In this document: piece after piece, positions 1 through 8,799 of the stretch
How positions within the stretch are numbered: position 1 is the stretch's first letter
Layout: every line of letters starts with the position of its first letter
Origin: DTU036 sp964346475
GTDB lineage: Bacteria; Bacillota; Clostridia; Peptostreptococcales; Acidaminobacteraceae
DNA length: 64,000 nucleotides
Reading direction: 5' to 3'
NCBI GenBank assembly: GCA_964346475.1
Contig: CAYFUM010000003.1
Location: 1 to 64,000, forward strand
The notes under the pieces: model-generated
What the model was told of the DNA's origin: nothing
What the model saw: only the letters and a program-made list of their open reading frames with translations
Databases searched by the model: none
Translations under genes and position numbers: made by a program

Positions 1-2
1 AC

Positions 3-119
3 ATAATAGTAGGTCTTATTATCCTAGCCTTTCTGGCCTATAAAAAAGAGGCTATTTGTTACAGGCTACATAATGGAATATATCTTCAAACTGCTGGGCT
101 TTTCCCCCTCATCGATTAA
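3..119 (+). CDS. C-terminal end of an unidentified membrane protein (cut by left edge)
   Basis: An open frame enters from the left edge and stops at a TAA. It begins with a hydrophobic stretch (IIVGLIILAFLAYKK) that looks like a transmembrane segment, followed by about 23 less hydrophobic residues. A second + frame (about 37-150, ending in KRQIG) overlaps it and stops 9 nt before the terminator, so the true reading frame is uncertain, or a frameshift separates the two. The family is not recognised. Confidence 0.3.
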   Translation: MIVGLIILAFLAYKKEAICYRLHNGIYLQTAGLFPLID

Positions 120-158
120 ACAGAGGACTTTTAAAAGGCAGATAGGTTAAGAAAAAAG

Positions 159-184
159 ATGCACCTACAGGGGTGCATATTTTT
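159..184. terminator. Rho-independent terminator, probably bidirectional
   Basis: A 7-bp perfect stem (atgcacc / ggtgcat) closes a 6-nt loop. It is followed by a T-rich run on the + strand and preceded by six A on the + strand, which gives a U-tract on the minus strand. It sits between a gene entering from the left on + and the end of glyA on minus. Confidence 0.8.
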
Positions 185-198
185 GATTCACAGGTTAT

Positions 199-1422
199 TT
201 ATTTGAATAGTGGAAAACTTGCTGCTAGAGCCTTGACATCGGCTGAGATTTCATCAATATTTCTTGATTTCATCATAGCCTCATCCATTAGTTTGGCAAT
301 AGCCTTCATCTCTTTTTCCATCATACCCCTTGTTGTAAGGGCTGCTGTACCAATACGAATACCACTGGTTACAAAGGGAGACTCTGTTTCCTTTGGAACT
401 GTATTCTTATTTACAGTTATATGGACCTCTCCTAGAAGGGCTTCAGCTTCCTTTCCAGAAAGACTCTTAGAACGAAGGTCAATTAACATAAGGTGGTTAT
501 CGGTTCCACCACTTACTATATCGTAGCCAAGCTCCTTAAGGGCATCTGCCAGGCTAGCTGCATTCTTTTTAACTTGTTTAATATAGTCTTTGAAGGCTGG
601 CTCCATAGCCTCTTTAAAGCAGACTGCCTTGGCAGCAATAGCGTGCTCCAGAGGGCCGCCCTGCATACCAGGAAAGACTGACTTGTCAATGGCCTTGGCA
701 TGTTCTGCCTTACAGAGGATAGCTCCTCCCCTTGGTCCCCTTAAAGTCTTATGGGTGGTTGTTGTTACAACATCAGCATAGGGAACAGGATTCATATGCT
801 CTCCTGCAGCTACAAGGCCAGCAATATGGGCCATGTCCACTAGGAGATAGGCTCCCACCTTATCAGCAATTTCTTTAAAGCGCTTAAAATTAATTTCTCT
901 TGAATAGGCGCTACCACCAGCAATGATCATTTTAGGCTGGACTTCAAGGGCCTTTTTCTCAACTTCATCATAATCAATATAGCCATTATCATCAACTCCA
1001 TAGGAGGAGATGTCATAGAGCTGGCCCGAGAAGTTAACCGGTGAGCCATGGGTTAGGTGGCCGCCATTATCAAGTGCCATACCCAGTACCTTATCACCAG
1101 GCTTAATAAGAGCAAAATAGGCTGCCATGTTGGCCTGGCTTCCAGCGTGGGGCTGGACGTTGGCATGATCTGCACCAAAGAGTTCACACATGCGGTCCCT
1201 GGCTAGATTTTCAGCTTCATCTACGAATTCACAGCCACCATAGTAGCGTTTTCCAGGATAACCCTCTGCATATTTATTTGTTAGAACACTTCCTAAGGCG
1301 TCCAGCACTGATTGAGAAACAAAGTTCTCTGAGGCTATAAGTTCAAGGCCCTCTTCCTGGCGTAGCTTTTCCTTGCCTATAATCTCATAAAGACTTGGGT
1401 CATATTTCTTTAAAGATTCCAT
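199..1422 (-). CDS. glyA: Serine hydroxymethyltransferase
   Basis: PLP enzyme that interconverts serine plus tetrahydrofolate with glycine plus 5,10-methylene-tetrahydrofolate in the cytoplasm, the main source of one-carbon units. The 407 residues cover the whole family. The Schiff-base lysine is K225 in the motif TTTTHKTLRGPRGG, and the N-terminal block ELIASENFVS is typical. The ATG is preceded by AGGAGG at good spacing. The gene starts inside the 3' end of rseC (13-nt overlap), so it is the last gene of the hisS-aspS-rseC-glyA unit and is probably translationally coupled. A terminator follows the stop. Confidence 0.97.
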   Translation of the reverse strand: MESLKKYDPSLYEIIGKEKLRQEEGLELIASENFVSQSVLDALGSVLTNKYAEGYPGKRYYGGCEFVDEAENLARDRMCELFGADHANVQPHAGSQANMAAYFALIKPGDKVLGMALDNGGHLTHGSPVNFSGQLYDISSYGVDDNGYIDYDEVEKKALEVQPKMIIAGGSAYSREINFKRFKEIADKVGAYLLVDMAHIAGLVAAGEHMNPVPYADVVTTTTHKTLRGPRGGAILCKAEHAKAIDKSVFPGMQGGPLEHAIAAKAVCFKEAMEPAFKDYIKQVKKNAASLADALKELGYDIVSGGTDNHLMLIDLRSKSLSGKEAEALLGEVHITVNKNTVPKETESPFVTSGIRIGTAALTTRGMMEKEMKAIAKLMDEAMMKSRNIDEISADVKALAASFPLFK

Positions 1423-1841
1423 AATTCCTCCTGAATTTCAGATACAATTTTTGCCTGGTAACTTGGATTATTCTCTCTAGCCTTCTCCCCCATCCTTAAT
1501 ATCAAATAGGTAGTAAGCATGAGGACTAGACCAATTCCAAGACCTATTAATTCGCTCATACTATCATAGCGACTTTCTTTGAAAATTTCAATGCCTAGGA
1601 ACAATCCCAACATAAATAGCACAAGGGGCAGTCCATAGCCCAGTAGAGCAGCTCTGGTTACATCGCTTTTTTCCATGCTTATCCAGACCTGGGAACCGGC
1701 TTTAACCGGTGACGTCTTTAGGACAAGTTCCTTGCTTTCTGCCTGGGAACAACCCTTACAGCCTACACACTGTCCCTCAGGCAGGGTTTCTAGATAGGCT
1801 TTACCATTTTCATAGGCTAGTACTTTAGCTTTGATTTTCAT
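1410..1841 (-). CDS. rseC: SoxR-reducing system RseC-like membrane protein
   Basis: Small inner-membrane protein of the RseC/MucC family (143 aa). The N-terminal part carries a clustered cysteine motif (CVGCKGC, residues 25-31) that may bind metal or an Fe-S centre. Two hydrophobic segments follow at about residues 65-83 and 95-113. In other bacteria RseC is linked to Rnf-type electron transfer and to SoxR or sigma-E control; no such partner is in this window. It overlaps aspS by 17 nt and glyA by 13 nt, so it is cotranscribed with the tRNA synthetases. The family call is good; its role here is unknown. Confidence 0.85.
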   Translation of the reverse strand: MKIKAKVLAYENGKAYLETLPEGQCVGCKGCSQAESKELVLKTSPVKAGSQVWISMEKSDVTRAALLGYGLPLVLFMLGLFLGIEIFKESRYDSMSELIGLGIGLVLMLTTYLILRMGEKARENNPSYQAKIVSEIQEELWNL

Positions 1842-3597
1842 CTTTAATAACCCTTATGTGGAGCTCATCAAGTTGTTTATCATCGGCGTAGCTGGGGGCA
1901 TCACTCATTAGGCAGGTTGCTTGTAGGCTCTTGGGAAAGGCTATAACATCCCTGATATTTTCAGTTTCACTGAAGATCATGGTCAGCCTATCAAGGCCGT
2001 AGGCAATGCCTCCATGGGGAGGCGTACCGTAGCGCAGTGCATCTATAAAAAAGCCAAAGCGGTCCTTGGCTTCTTCCTTAGTAAAGCCCAGCACATCAAA
2101 GACCTTGGCCTGAAGATCACTATCGTGGATCCTAATGCTACCAGAGGCAGTCTCAAATCCATTGACAACTAAATCATAGCAATCGGCATTGATCTTGAGG
2201 GGGTCGCTGTCCAGGTAGACCAGATCATCTTTTTTAGGCATTGTGAAGGGATGGTGCTCGGCAACATACCTCTTCTCATCCTCGTCATAGTGGAAGGCTG
2301 GAAAGTCAACTATCCAAAGCAGGTCAAACTTCTTGGGATCAAATAGGTTTTTATCCCTGGCAATACTGCCTCTGAGGTTTCCTAGGACAGTTTGGACCAC
2401 CTTTTTCTCATCGGAGACTATAAAGAAGGTACCCTCTTGACCCTGGGCCAGTTTCCACAGCTTATCAAGTTCCTCTTCACCTAGAAATTTTGCTATAGTT
2501 CCCTTTATTTCCTCACCTAGGATAACTGTAGCAAGGCCCCCGGCCCCGTAGGTCTTGGCTTTTTTCTCGATATTCTTAAGCTCCTTATTGCTAAAGAGCC
2601 CATCACCGGGGACAAAGATGCCCCTTACTGACTTGCCATCCTGGATGGCCCTAGCAAAAACCTGAAAGCCTGAGTCTCTAAAAACCTCTTCCAAGGAAAG
2701 AAGTTCCAGGTCAAAGCGGGTATCGGGCTTGTCACTGCCGTATTTTTCCATGGCTTCAGCATAGGTCATCCTCCTTAGAGGAAGCTCAAGGTCGTAGCCG
2801 GCAATTTCTTTAAAGAGGTGTTTCATAAGACCTTCATTAAGCTCAATCACTGCCTCCTGGTCTACAAAGCTCATCTCTATATCCAGCTGGGTAAACTCAG
2901 GCTGTCTGTCGGCTCTAAGATCCTCATCTCTAAAACACCTGGTAATCTGATAATACCTATCAGCACCAGATATCATAAGGAGTTGCTTAAAGATCTGGGG
3001 TGACTGGGGAAGGGCGTAGAACTTACCCGGGTTTACCCTGCTGGGAACCAGATAGTCCCTGGCACCCTCAGGGGTGGTCTTATTTAGAATTGGAGTTTCA
3101 AATTCAATAAAGTCCTCTTTTTCTAGATAGCTTCTTAAAACCGAGTTTATCTTGGCCCTCAGTCTAAGTCTATCCATGTTCTTTTTCTTTCTTAAATCAA
3201 GGTAGCGATATTTAAGCCTTAGTTCCTCCTTGGCTCCATCGTCTTCCCTTATATGGATTGGTGGAACATCGGAGGTGCTAAAAACCTCAAGTTCGTCTAC
3301 CTTGAGTTCAACCTCTCCCGTGGCAAGGTCTGGATTTACTGAGGCCCTCTTTCTTAGTATACCCCTTACACCAATTACGTACTCCCTACCGAGTTTTGAG
3401 GCTCTAGCGTAGAGGTCCTTATTATCCTCCTCGTCAAAAACCAGCTGGACAAGACCCTCCCTATCTCTTAAATCTATAAATATTAGGGAGCCTAAATTTC
3501 TCTTATTTGACACCCAGCCATTTAGGATGATCTCCTCACCCACATTTGCCAGGTCAATCTCACTACTATAATAGGACCTATTTAAAAGACTTGTCAT
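1825..3597 (-). CDS. aspS: Aspartyl-tRNA synthetase
   Basis: Class IIb aminoacyl-tRNA synthetase charging tRNA-Asp. Full bacterial length (590 aa): an N-terminal OB-fold anticodon domain (about 1-110), the class II catalytic core, and an inserted GAD domain (about 290-420). Motif 2 is visible as RCFRDEDLRADRQPEFTQLD and motif 3 as AYGLDRLTMI. It starts inside the end of hisS (20-nt overlap) and overlaps rseC by 17 nt. Expression depends on the T-box leader upstream of hisS, whose features point to tRNA-Asp sensing. Confidence 0.97.
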   Translation of the reverse strand: MTSLLNRSYYSSEIDLANVGEEIILNGWVSNKRNLGSLIFIDLRDREGLVQLVFDEEDNKDLYARASKLGREYVIGVRGILRKRASVNPDLATGEVELKVDELEVFSTSDVPPIHIREDDGAKEELRLKYRYLDLRKKKNMDRLRLRAKINSVLRSYLEKEDFIEFETPILNKTTPEGARDYLVPSRVNPGKFYALPQSPQIFKQLLMISGADRYYQITRCFRDEDLRADRQPEFTQLDIEMSFVDQEAVIELNEGLMKHLFKEIAGYDLELPLRRMTYAEAMEKYGSDKPDTRFDLELLSLEEVFRDSGFQVFARAIQDGKSVRGIFVPGDGLFSNKELKNIEKKAKTYGAGGLATVILGEEIKGTIAKFLGEEELDKLWKLAQGQEGTFFIVSDEKKVVQTVLGNLRGSIARDKNLFDPKKFDLLWIVDFPAFHYDEDEKRYVAEHHPFTMPKKDDLVYLDSDPLKINADCYDLVVNGFETASGSIRIHDSDLQAKVFDVLGFTKEEAKDRFGFFIDALRYGTPPHGGIAYGLDRLTMIFSETENIRDVIAFPKSLQATCLMSDAPSYADDKQLDELHIRVIKDENQS

Positions 3598-4882
3598 TTA
3601 TAACCTCCAAAATCCTGTCCATGGCCACCTCCACCTGCTCTCCCCCCTCCATGTCGCGAAGGAGGACTACCTGTTTTTCTTTTTCACTTTCCCCATAGAC
3701 TAGGACGCTTTTAAACATGTTTTTATCGGCATACTTCATAGCTGAGCGCAGGCTCCTTCCCAGGACCTCCATTTCACAGTAGTGGCCTGACTTTCTTAGT
3801 TTAGCACTCAGGGCTACCAGAGCCTCCTTTTGCTCCTGGCCCAAGGGAAGTAGAAGAATTCCCCTTCTTTGTGGCTGGAGCTTTTCATCCTTCTTAGCGA
3901 GCTCACTGGCTATAAGGAGCCTATCCATGCCTAGGCCAAAGCCTACAGCTGGTGTACTGGGACCCTCAAGTTCTTCAACCAGGCCATCGTAGCGTCCACC
4001 ACCACAGATAGTAGACTGGCTACCCAGGGAGGGGGAAATAATCTCAAAGGCCGTTTTTGTATAATAATCTAGCCCCCTTACTATACTAGGGTCAACCAGG
4101 TAATCATAGCCTAGGGACTTTAAGTGGCTCTTTAAACTATTAAAATGTTCATGACAGTCATCACAAAGATGGTCCAGCTGGATAGGATAACCCTTAATTA
4201 GCTCCTGATCAGCTTCAATCTTGCAGTCTATAATCCTTAGGGGATTGACCTCATACCTCTCCTGGCAGTCATAACAAAGATGTTCTACCTTGTCGGCAAG
4301 AAAGTCCTTGAGGACCTTTTGGTAGTTACCCCTACAGTTGGGGCAGCCTACAGAGTTTATTCTCAGCTCAAGATCCTTAACTCCCTCATTTTCAATAAGA
4401 TCCATTGCAAGGCCTATGACCTCGGCGTCACAATAGGCATCCTGGGACCCAATATACTCTATACCAAACTGGGTAAATTCTCTAAATCTGCCTGCCTGGG
4501 GCCGTTCATTTCTAAAGTTTGACCCCATGTAAAAGAGTTTGGTAGGCTGGGCCTGGGCGTAGAGCTTGTTTTCAATAAAACTCCTCACCGTTGGAGCGGT
4601 TCCTTCAGGTCTTAGTGTTAAGCCATCCTTTACCAGGTCGTAGTCACCCTGGCAGTATTTATCTAGATTGGCTCCACTTATTACTCTAAACATCTCTTTT
4701 CTTACAATATCCGAGGATTCGCCTACACTTCTTTGAAAAAGTGAGGTCTTTTCAAACATGGGAAAGCGAATCTCTCTATAGCCATAGAGGCCACAGAGAT
4801 GGATAAAGCTATCCTCAAGTTTTCTAATCTTCTCACAGGTTTCAGGGAGAAGGTCCCTGGTTCCCTTTGGCTTTTGAATCAT
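3578..4882 (-). CDS. hisS: Histidyl-tRNA synthetase
   Basis: Class IIa synthetase charging tRNA-His (434 aa, normal length). Motif 2 reads RNERPQAGRFREFTQFGIE and the histidine-binding region contains GGGRYDGL; motif 3 is GFGLGMDRLL. A cysteine cluster at about residues 180-240 (CPNC, CYDC, CDDC) could bind a metal and is not universal in HisRS. The ATG is preceded by AAGGAGG. It is the first gene after the T-box leader and overlaps aspS, the hisS-aspS arrangement usual in Firmicutes. Confidence 0.97.
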   Translation of the reverse strand: MIQKPKGTRDLLPETCEKIRKLEDSFIHLCGLYGYREIRFPMFEKTSLFQRSVGESSDIVRKEMFRVISGANLDKYCQGDYDLVKDGLTLRPEGTAPTVRSFIENKLYAQAQPTKLFYMGSNFRNERPQAGRFREFTQFGIEYIGSQDAYCDAEVIGLAMDLIENEGVKDLELRINSVGCPNCRGNYQKVLKDFLADKVEHLCYDCQERYEVNPLRIIDCKIEADQELIKGYPIQLDHLCDDCHEHFNSLKSHLKSLGYDYLVDPSIVRGLDYYTKTAFEIISPSLGSQSTICGGGRYDGLVEELEGPSTPAVGFGLGMDRLLIASELAKKDEKLQPQRRGILLLPLGQEQKEALVALSAKLRKSGHYCEMEVLGRSLRSAMKYADKNMFKSVLVYGESEKEKQVVLLRDMEGGEQVEVAMDRILEVINDKSFK

Positions 4883-4894
4883 TCTTCCTCCTTC

Positions 4895-5045
4895 TTAACA
4901 AAAAAGAACCTCCGACATAGGGACGAGCCTAACCCGCGTTGCCACCCTAATTGGAAAATTCCCTCTTCTTTAGCTGCCTTTATATAGATGTCTTCATTCC
5001 TTAAAATCTAAAGACTCCCACCACCGTCTTCTCTCTGGAAAATTT
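4895..5045 (-). promoter_or_regulatory. T-box leader of the hisS-aspS operon
   Basis: On the minus strand the leader contains the T-box core AGGGTGGCAACGCGGG (4933-4948). Upstream is an AGAGAG element followed by a short stem-loop with the GGTGGTGGGAG sequence typical of stem I. The likely specifier region contains GACAT (4988-4992): GAC is Asp, and CAT (His) overlaps it by one base. The antiterminator bulge is UGGC (4941-4944), complementary to an acceptor ending GCCA; bacterial tRNA-Asp has G73, whereas tRNA-His has C73. Both sites therefore fit tRNA-Asp. I could not fold an unambiguous terminator hairpin before the T-run at 4900-4905, so transcriptional versus translational control is open. 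Confidence 0.88.
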
Positions 5046-5085
5046 TTTTAGAACTACTCTTTCTACTGGCTATTTAACTGTAGTT

Positions 5086-5114
5086 AGTTTACAACAGATC
5101 AGGTAAAAAAGCAA
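5086..5114 (-). promoter_or_regulatory. Probable sigma-A promoter of the T-box/hisS transcript
   Basis: Minus strand TTGCTT (5109-5114), a 17-nt spacer and TAAACT (5086-5091) lie between the pepT terminator and the start of the T-box fold. Spacing is ideal, but both boxes are imperfect. Confidence 0.4.
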
Positions 5115-5140
5115 TAAAGGTGGGAGAAAAACCCACCTTT
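5105..5140 (-). terminator. Terminator after pepT
   Basis: Perfect 9-bp stem (aaaggtggg / cccaccttt, 5116-5124 with 5132-5140). On the minus strand it is followed after a few bases by a run of T (5105-5110). It ends the long ruvA-to-pepT unit just before the hisS promoter. Confidence 0.8.
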
Positions 5141-5155
5141 AAAGCCTAAATTTAA

Positions 5156-6376
5156 CTATTTGCCCTTGGCTTCATAGACCTTGATTATTTCTTCCACCAA
5201 GTCTGCACTTTTACTTAGAGCCTCTAGGGAAATAAATTCATAGGGGCCGTGGAAGTTCTCTCCACCCGTAAAGAGGTTGGGACAGGGTAGGCCCTTAAAG
5301 GAGAGCTGGGCACCATCGGTGCCACCTCTTATGGCCTTGACCACAGGTTTAATGCCTAGGTTTTCCATAGCCTCCTTGGCATAATCAACTACAAACATGA
5401 CAGGCTCAATTTTTTCCTTCATGTTGTAGTAGCTATCCTCCATTTTGAGAAGGACCATATCCTGGCCATACCTATCCTGCATGTCCTTGACAAGCTCTTC
5501 CACCCTGGCCTTTTTAGCAAGGAATTTTTCCTTGTCATGGTCCCTTATAATATACTCACTTTTTGCTTGACCAACTCCACCCTCTAGATTGGTAAGATGA
5601 TAGAAGCCCTCATAACCCTCAGTAAACATAGGCTTTTCATCAGCTGGTAGGGCTCTCTCAAAATCCATGGCCATATGCAGGGCGTTTATCATCTGGTCCT
5701 TGGCAGTACCGGGATGGACACTCCTACCTACAAAGGTTATTTCGGCACCTGCTGCATTAAAGTTCTCATACTCTAGCTCTCCCACTGGACCTCCATCAAT
5801 GGTATAGGCGTAGTCTGCACCAAAGGCCTCTACATCAAATCTGTGGGGTCCCCTGCCTATCTCCTCGTCGGGAGTAAAGGCAACTGATATTTTTCCATGC
5901 TTTATCTGGGGATTTCTTTGGAGCCTTTGAAGAACCTCCATTATGGCTGCAATTCCAGCCTTATCATCGGCACCCAGCAGGGTCCTTCCATCGGTTATCA
6001 TTAAATACTGGCCTAGATAGTTATTAAGATTGGGAAAATCCTCAGGTGAAATTACAAGTCCACTCTCAAGCAGAATGTCCCCACCTTCATAATGATGTAT
6101 CCTAGGGCTTACATTTTTACCTGGCGCATCGGGGGCAGTATCTAGATGGGCAAGAAAACCCAGGTGGTAGACCTCTTTATCGCTATTGGCCTCCAGGTGT
6201 CCAAAAAGATAGCCATCCTCTGATAGACTGGTTTTTAGTCCCAGCTCCTCTAGCTCATCCTTTAGAAATCTTGCCAGTTCCATCTGACCTGGACTTGTGG
6301 GACAAATAGATTGGCTAGCATCGGCTTTTGTGTCGAACTTCACATAATTTATTAGACGTTCGTGTAGCTTCATCAA
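5156..6376 (-). CDS. pepT: Peptidase T (tripeptide aminopeptidase)
   Basis: Cytoplasmic two-zinc exopeptidase of family M20B that removes the N-terminal residue from tripeptides. The 406 residues contain the expected metal and active-site blocks: HLDTAPDAPG, LLGADDKAG, FTPDEEIGRG and a C-terminal IRGGTDGAQLS. The first two of these carry metal-ligand Asp residues and the catalytic base lies in the third. It follows hemZ after 49 nt on the same strand and is followed by a terminator, so it is probably the last gene of the long unit. It fits an organism living on peptides and amino acids. Confidence 0.95.
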   Translation of the reverse strand: MMKLHERLINYVKFDTKADASQSICPTSPGQMELARFLKDELEELGLKTSLSEDGYLFGHLEANSDKEVYHLGFLAHLDTAPDAPGKNVSPRIHHYEGGDILLESGLVISPEDFPNLNNYLGQYLMITDGRTLLGADDKAGIAAIMEVLQRLQRNPQIKHGKISVAFTPDEEIGRGPHRFDVEAFGADYAYTIDGGPVGELEYENFNAAGAEITFVGRSVHPGTAKDQMINALHMAMDFERALPADEKPMFTEGYEGFYHLTNLEGGVGQAKSEYIIRDHDKEKFLAKKARVEELVKDMQDRYGQDMVLLKMEDSYYNMKEKIEPVMFVVDYAKEAMENLGIKPVVKAIRGGTDGAQLSFKGLPCPNLFTGGENFHGPYEFISLEALSKSADLVEEIIKVYEAKGK

Positions 6377-6425
6377 ATACCTCTTTTCCTTATTTACAAG
6401 GGAAGTTTACCCCTGGTTAAATATT

Positions 6426-7739
6426 TTATTCAAAGAAACTCTCTAAAAGATTCCTTCTAGTATTTTTATCCTCAGTGTATAGAGACACATTCCTTGCTGT
6501 GGTAATTCTAAAGGGCTCTCCCTCAATTATTTTCTTACTTACAGCATTGGAACCCAAGGATAGGATCTCATGGGCATCCTCCATCATGCGTATGTTATAA
6601 ATTGAGGCAGTCTTCCCTCTTTCATAGCCTAGATTCTCTCCCCTACCCAGCATGTTTTTTTGCCTATAGATATAGTAGGGTTTATAGCCTGCGTCCTTAA
6701 GTAGGCCATAACCCCTATCCAGCATGGAGCCCAGCTCATGGCTATTTCCGGCCTCCTTTAACCTGGCTCCCTTTTTTAAAGAGAGGTTGTGTATAGTAAT
6801 ATTGTCGGGACCAAGCTTGATTAGCCTTTCTAGCGAACGGGTAAAGCTTGCTAAATTTTCTCCCGGGAGACCAGCTATGAGGTCTGAAGAAATCTGAAGT
6901 TTTTTATCCCTAAAGTAATTCATCCAGTAATCAATATTCTCAGCCTCGGGCCTGCCTAGAAGGGGCGTTAGGCCAGGACTTAGGCTCTGGGGGTTTATGC
7001 AGACCCGGCTTGCATATTTTGATACCATCTCGGCCTTCTCTAGGTCTAAAGCGTCCAGTCTTCCTCCCTCAAAGGTAAATTCCTTTAATTCTGAAAAGTC
7101 CTCCAGGGAAGAAAAAAGCCTTGTAAGACTGGAAGAATCAAGGACCCAGGGGGTCCCACCCCCAACATAGATGCAATCAAGCTTCCTATTATTTGTTTTT
7201 ATTAGCTCCTTGGCATAGTCAAGGTCTAAGAGTAGATTTTCAAGATAGGCCTCTGCCAGGCTTTTTTCATAGGGCCTGGTGTGAAAGGAGCAGTAGGAGC
7301 ATATGCTGGGACAAAAGGGTATGGATATATAAAGGCTAAGCTTATCTCTATCCCTAGTATATATTGCTTCCTGGTTCCTATAGACCTCCAAGAGGAGGCT
7401 GGCTTTCTTGGGTGAAAGCCTGTATCTTGTAATTAGACTATTAAGAATTTGCTTGTCATCTTTTTCCTGGGCCTTCTCATTGCGTAGAATTTTAAGAGGC
7501 CTGACACCACTTAGTCTTCCCCATTCAGACAATGGTTTAAAGTGAAGAGCCAGCTCTTCATAGATTTCCTCAATAAAATTATCACTGGTGGCCAGCTCAA
7601 TTCCCATCTTTTCAAAAACAAAAAGGCCATCTTCATAATAAAGATCGCTCTTTTCATCTCCCCAGGCAACCTCTTCAAAGAATCCATGCAAGAGGTCATA
7701 GACCCTAACGGCTTTTTTATCCTTGCTGTAGAAGGTCAT
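6426..7739 (-). CDS. hemZ: Radical SAM protein, HemZ-type coproporphyrinogen dehydrogenase-like
   Basis: Radical SAM enzyme of the HemN/HemZ family (437 aa). The N-terminal about 135 residues are the HemZ-specific extension. The CX3CX2C cluster is CPSICSYCSF at about residues 147-155, followed by the glycine motif YVGGGTPWVL and the HemN-like run SDLIAGLPGE. Family members oxidise coproporphyrinogen III, but many HemN-like proteins have other roles, and no other haem gene is visible here. It begins inside the last codon region of the MBL hydrolase (4-nt overlap), which points to coupled translation. The hemZ position after relA-dtd-MBL is common in Clostridia. Confidence 0.85.
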   Translation of the reverse strand: MTFYSKDKKAVRVYDLLHGFFEEVAWGDEKSDLYYEDGLFVFEKMGIELATSDNFIEEIYEELALHFKPLSEWGRLSGVRPLKILRNEKAQEKDDKQILNSLITRYRLSPKKASLLLEVYRNQEAIYTRDRDKLSLYISIPFCPSICSYCSFHTRPYEKSLAEAYLENLLLDLDYAKELIKTNNRKLDCIYVGGGTPWVLDSSSLTRLFSSLEDFSELKEFTFEGGRLDALDLEKAEMVSKYASRVCINPQSLSPGLTPLLGRPEAENIDYWMNYFRDKKLQISSDLIAGLPGENLASFTRSLERLIKLGPDNITIHNLSLKKGARLKEAGNSHELGSMLDRGYGLLKDAGYKPYYIYRQKNMLGRGENLGYERGKTASIYNIRMMEDAHEILSLGSNAVSKKIIEGEPFRITTARNVSLYTEDKNTRRNLLESFFE

Positions 7740-8350
7740 TTTCTAAAGTAGGGATTTTTAGTCTTCTCATAGCCAATGGTGGTGGCTACACCATGGCCTG
7801 GATAGACCTTTGTATCATCGGCTAGGTTGTATAGTTTAAAAACAGATTTTTCTAGGGCTTTAAGGTCCCCTCCATGAAGATCATAGCGGCCTATACCCAG
7901 CTTAAAGAGGGTATCCCCACTAAAAAGTCCCTCATCGGTAAGATAGCTAACTCCTCCTGGACTATGGCCAGGGCTGTGGATACACTGGACCTTGATACCA
8001 GCCAGGTCCAGGCTAGCTTTACTATTGAAGTAGTTTACATCTCTTAACTCCACCTCTACCCCACCCAGGTCTTTAGAGTGGTTTAACCTATAGTTTTCAA
8101 GGATTTCCCTCTCATTTGTATGGGCATAGACGGGACAATTATAAAGTTTACTATAATGTTCTACCCCCATTATATGGTCACCGTGGCCGTGGGTAAGTAG
8201 TATGGCTTGGATTATAAGCTGGTTATTTTCCACAAATTCATCAATCTTTTTATGGACAAGGCCTGGATCTACCATAAAGGCTTCTTTTTTATCATTGTAG
8301 TAGATGTAACAATTTACTCCCATACCAGGAAGCAAAATTCTTTCGATCAT
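7736..8350 (-). CDS. MBL-fold metallo-hydrolase (glyoxalase II-like)
   Basis: A 204-residue metallo-beta-lactamase fold hydrolase. The metal-binding signature THGHGDHIMG is at about residues 53-62. Further ligands lie in HSPGHSPGG and the final histidine in YPGHG. Small proteins of this type are often annotated as hydroxyacylglutathione hydrolase-like, but the substrate cannot be read from the sequence. It directly abuts dtd (shared base) and overlaps hemZ by 4 nt, so it is cotranscribed with relA and dtd. Confidence 0.9.
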   Translation of the reverse strand: MIERILLPGMGVNCYIYYNDKKEAFMVDPGLVHKKIDEFVENNQLIIQAILLTHGHGDHIMGVEHYSKLYNCPVYAHTNEREILENYRLNHSKDLGGVEVELRDVNYFNSKASLDLAGIKVQCIHSPGHSPGGVSYLTDEGLFSGDTLFKLGIGRYDLHGGDLKALEKSVFKLYNLADDTKVYPGHGVATTIGYEKTKNPYFRK

Positions 8351-8799
8351 TAAATTTCCTTTCTGCTGTCCATCATTATGGTTACAGGACCCGAGTTAAT
8401 GAGTTCTACCTCCATAGAGGCTCCAAAGATTCCGGTTTCAACCCTGTGGCCTAGATTTTTTAGGTCCTCAGCCATTTTCTCATACATGGGCTGGGCCTTT
8501 TCTGGCCTAGCACTCCTGACAAAGGAGGGTCTATTGCCCTTCCTCGTATTACCATAGAGGGTGAACTGGCTGATAAGAAGAATCTCCCCTCCAACATCTT
8601 GGAGGTTAAGGTTCATCTTCTCCTCATCATCCTCAAATACTCTGAGTCCATGAATTTTCTTTGTTATATAAGCCAGGTCCTCTTCACTATCATCCTCTTC
8701 AATACCAAGAAGAACGAGAAAACCTAGATTTATTGAGCCAACTAGCTCTTTTTCTACGGTAACTGAGGCTTTTTTAACCCTTTGTATAACTGCCCTCAT
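8350..8799 (-). CDS. dtd: D-aminoacyl-tRNA deacylase
   Basis: Proofreading enzyme that removes D-amino acids (and glycine mischarged on tRNA-Ala) from tRNA. Full length at 149 aa. Both catalytic signatures are present: the SQFTLYG block (about residues 78-84) and the cross-subunit Gly-Pro motif in NSGPVTIMMDS near the C-terminus. It overlaps relA by 4 nt (ATGA type), the usual Firmicute pairing. Confidence 0.97.
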   Translation of the reverse strand: MRAVIQRVKKASVTVEKELVGSINLGFLVLLGIEEDDSEEDLAYITKKIHGLRVFEDDEEKMNLNLQDVGGEILLISQFTLYGNTRKGNRPSFVRSARPEKAQPMYEKMAEDLKNLGHRVETGIFGASMEVELINSGPVTIMMDSRKEI

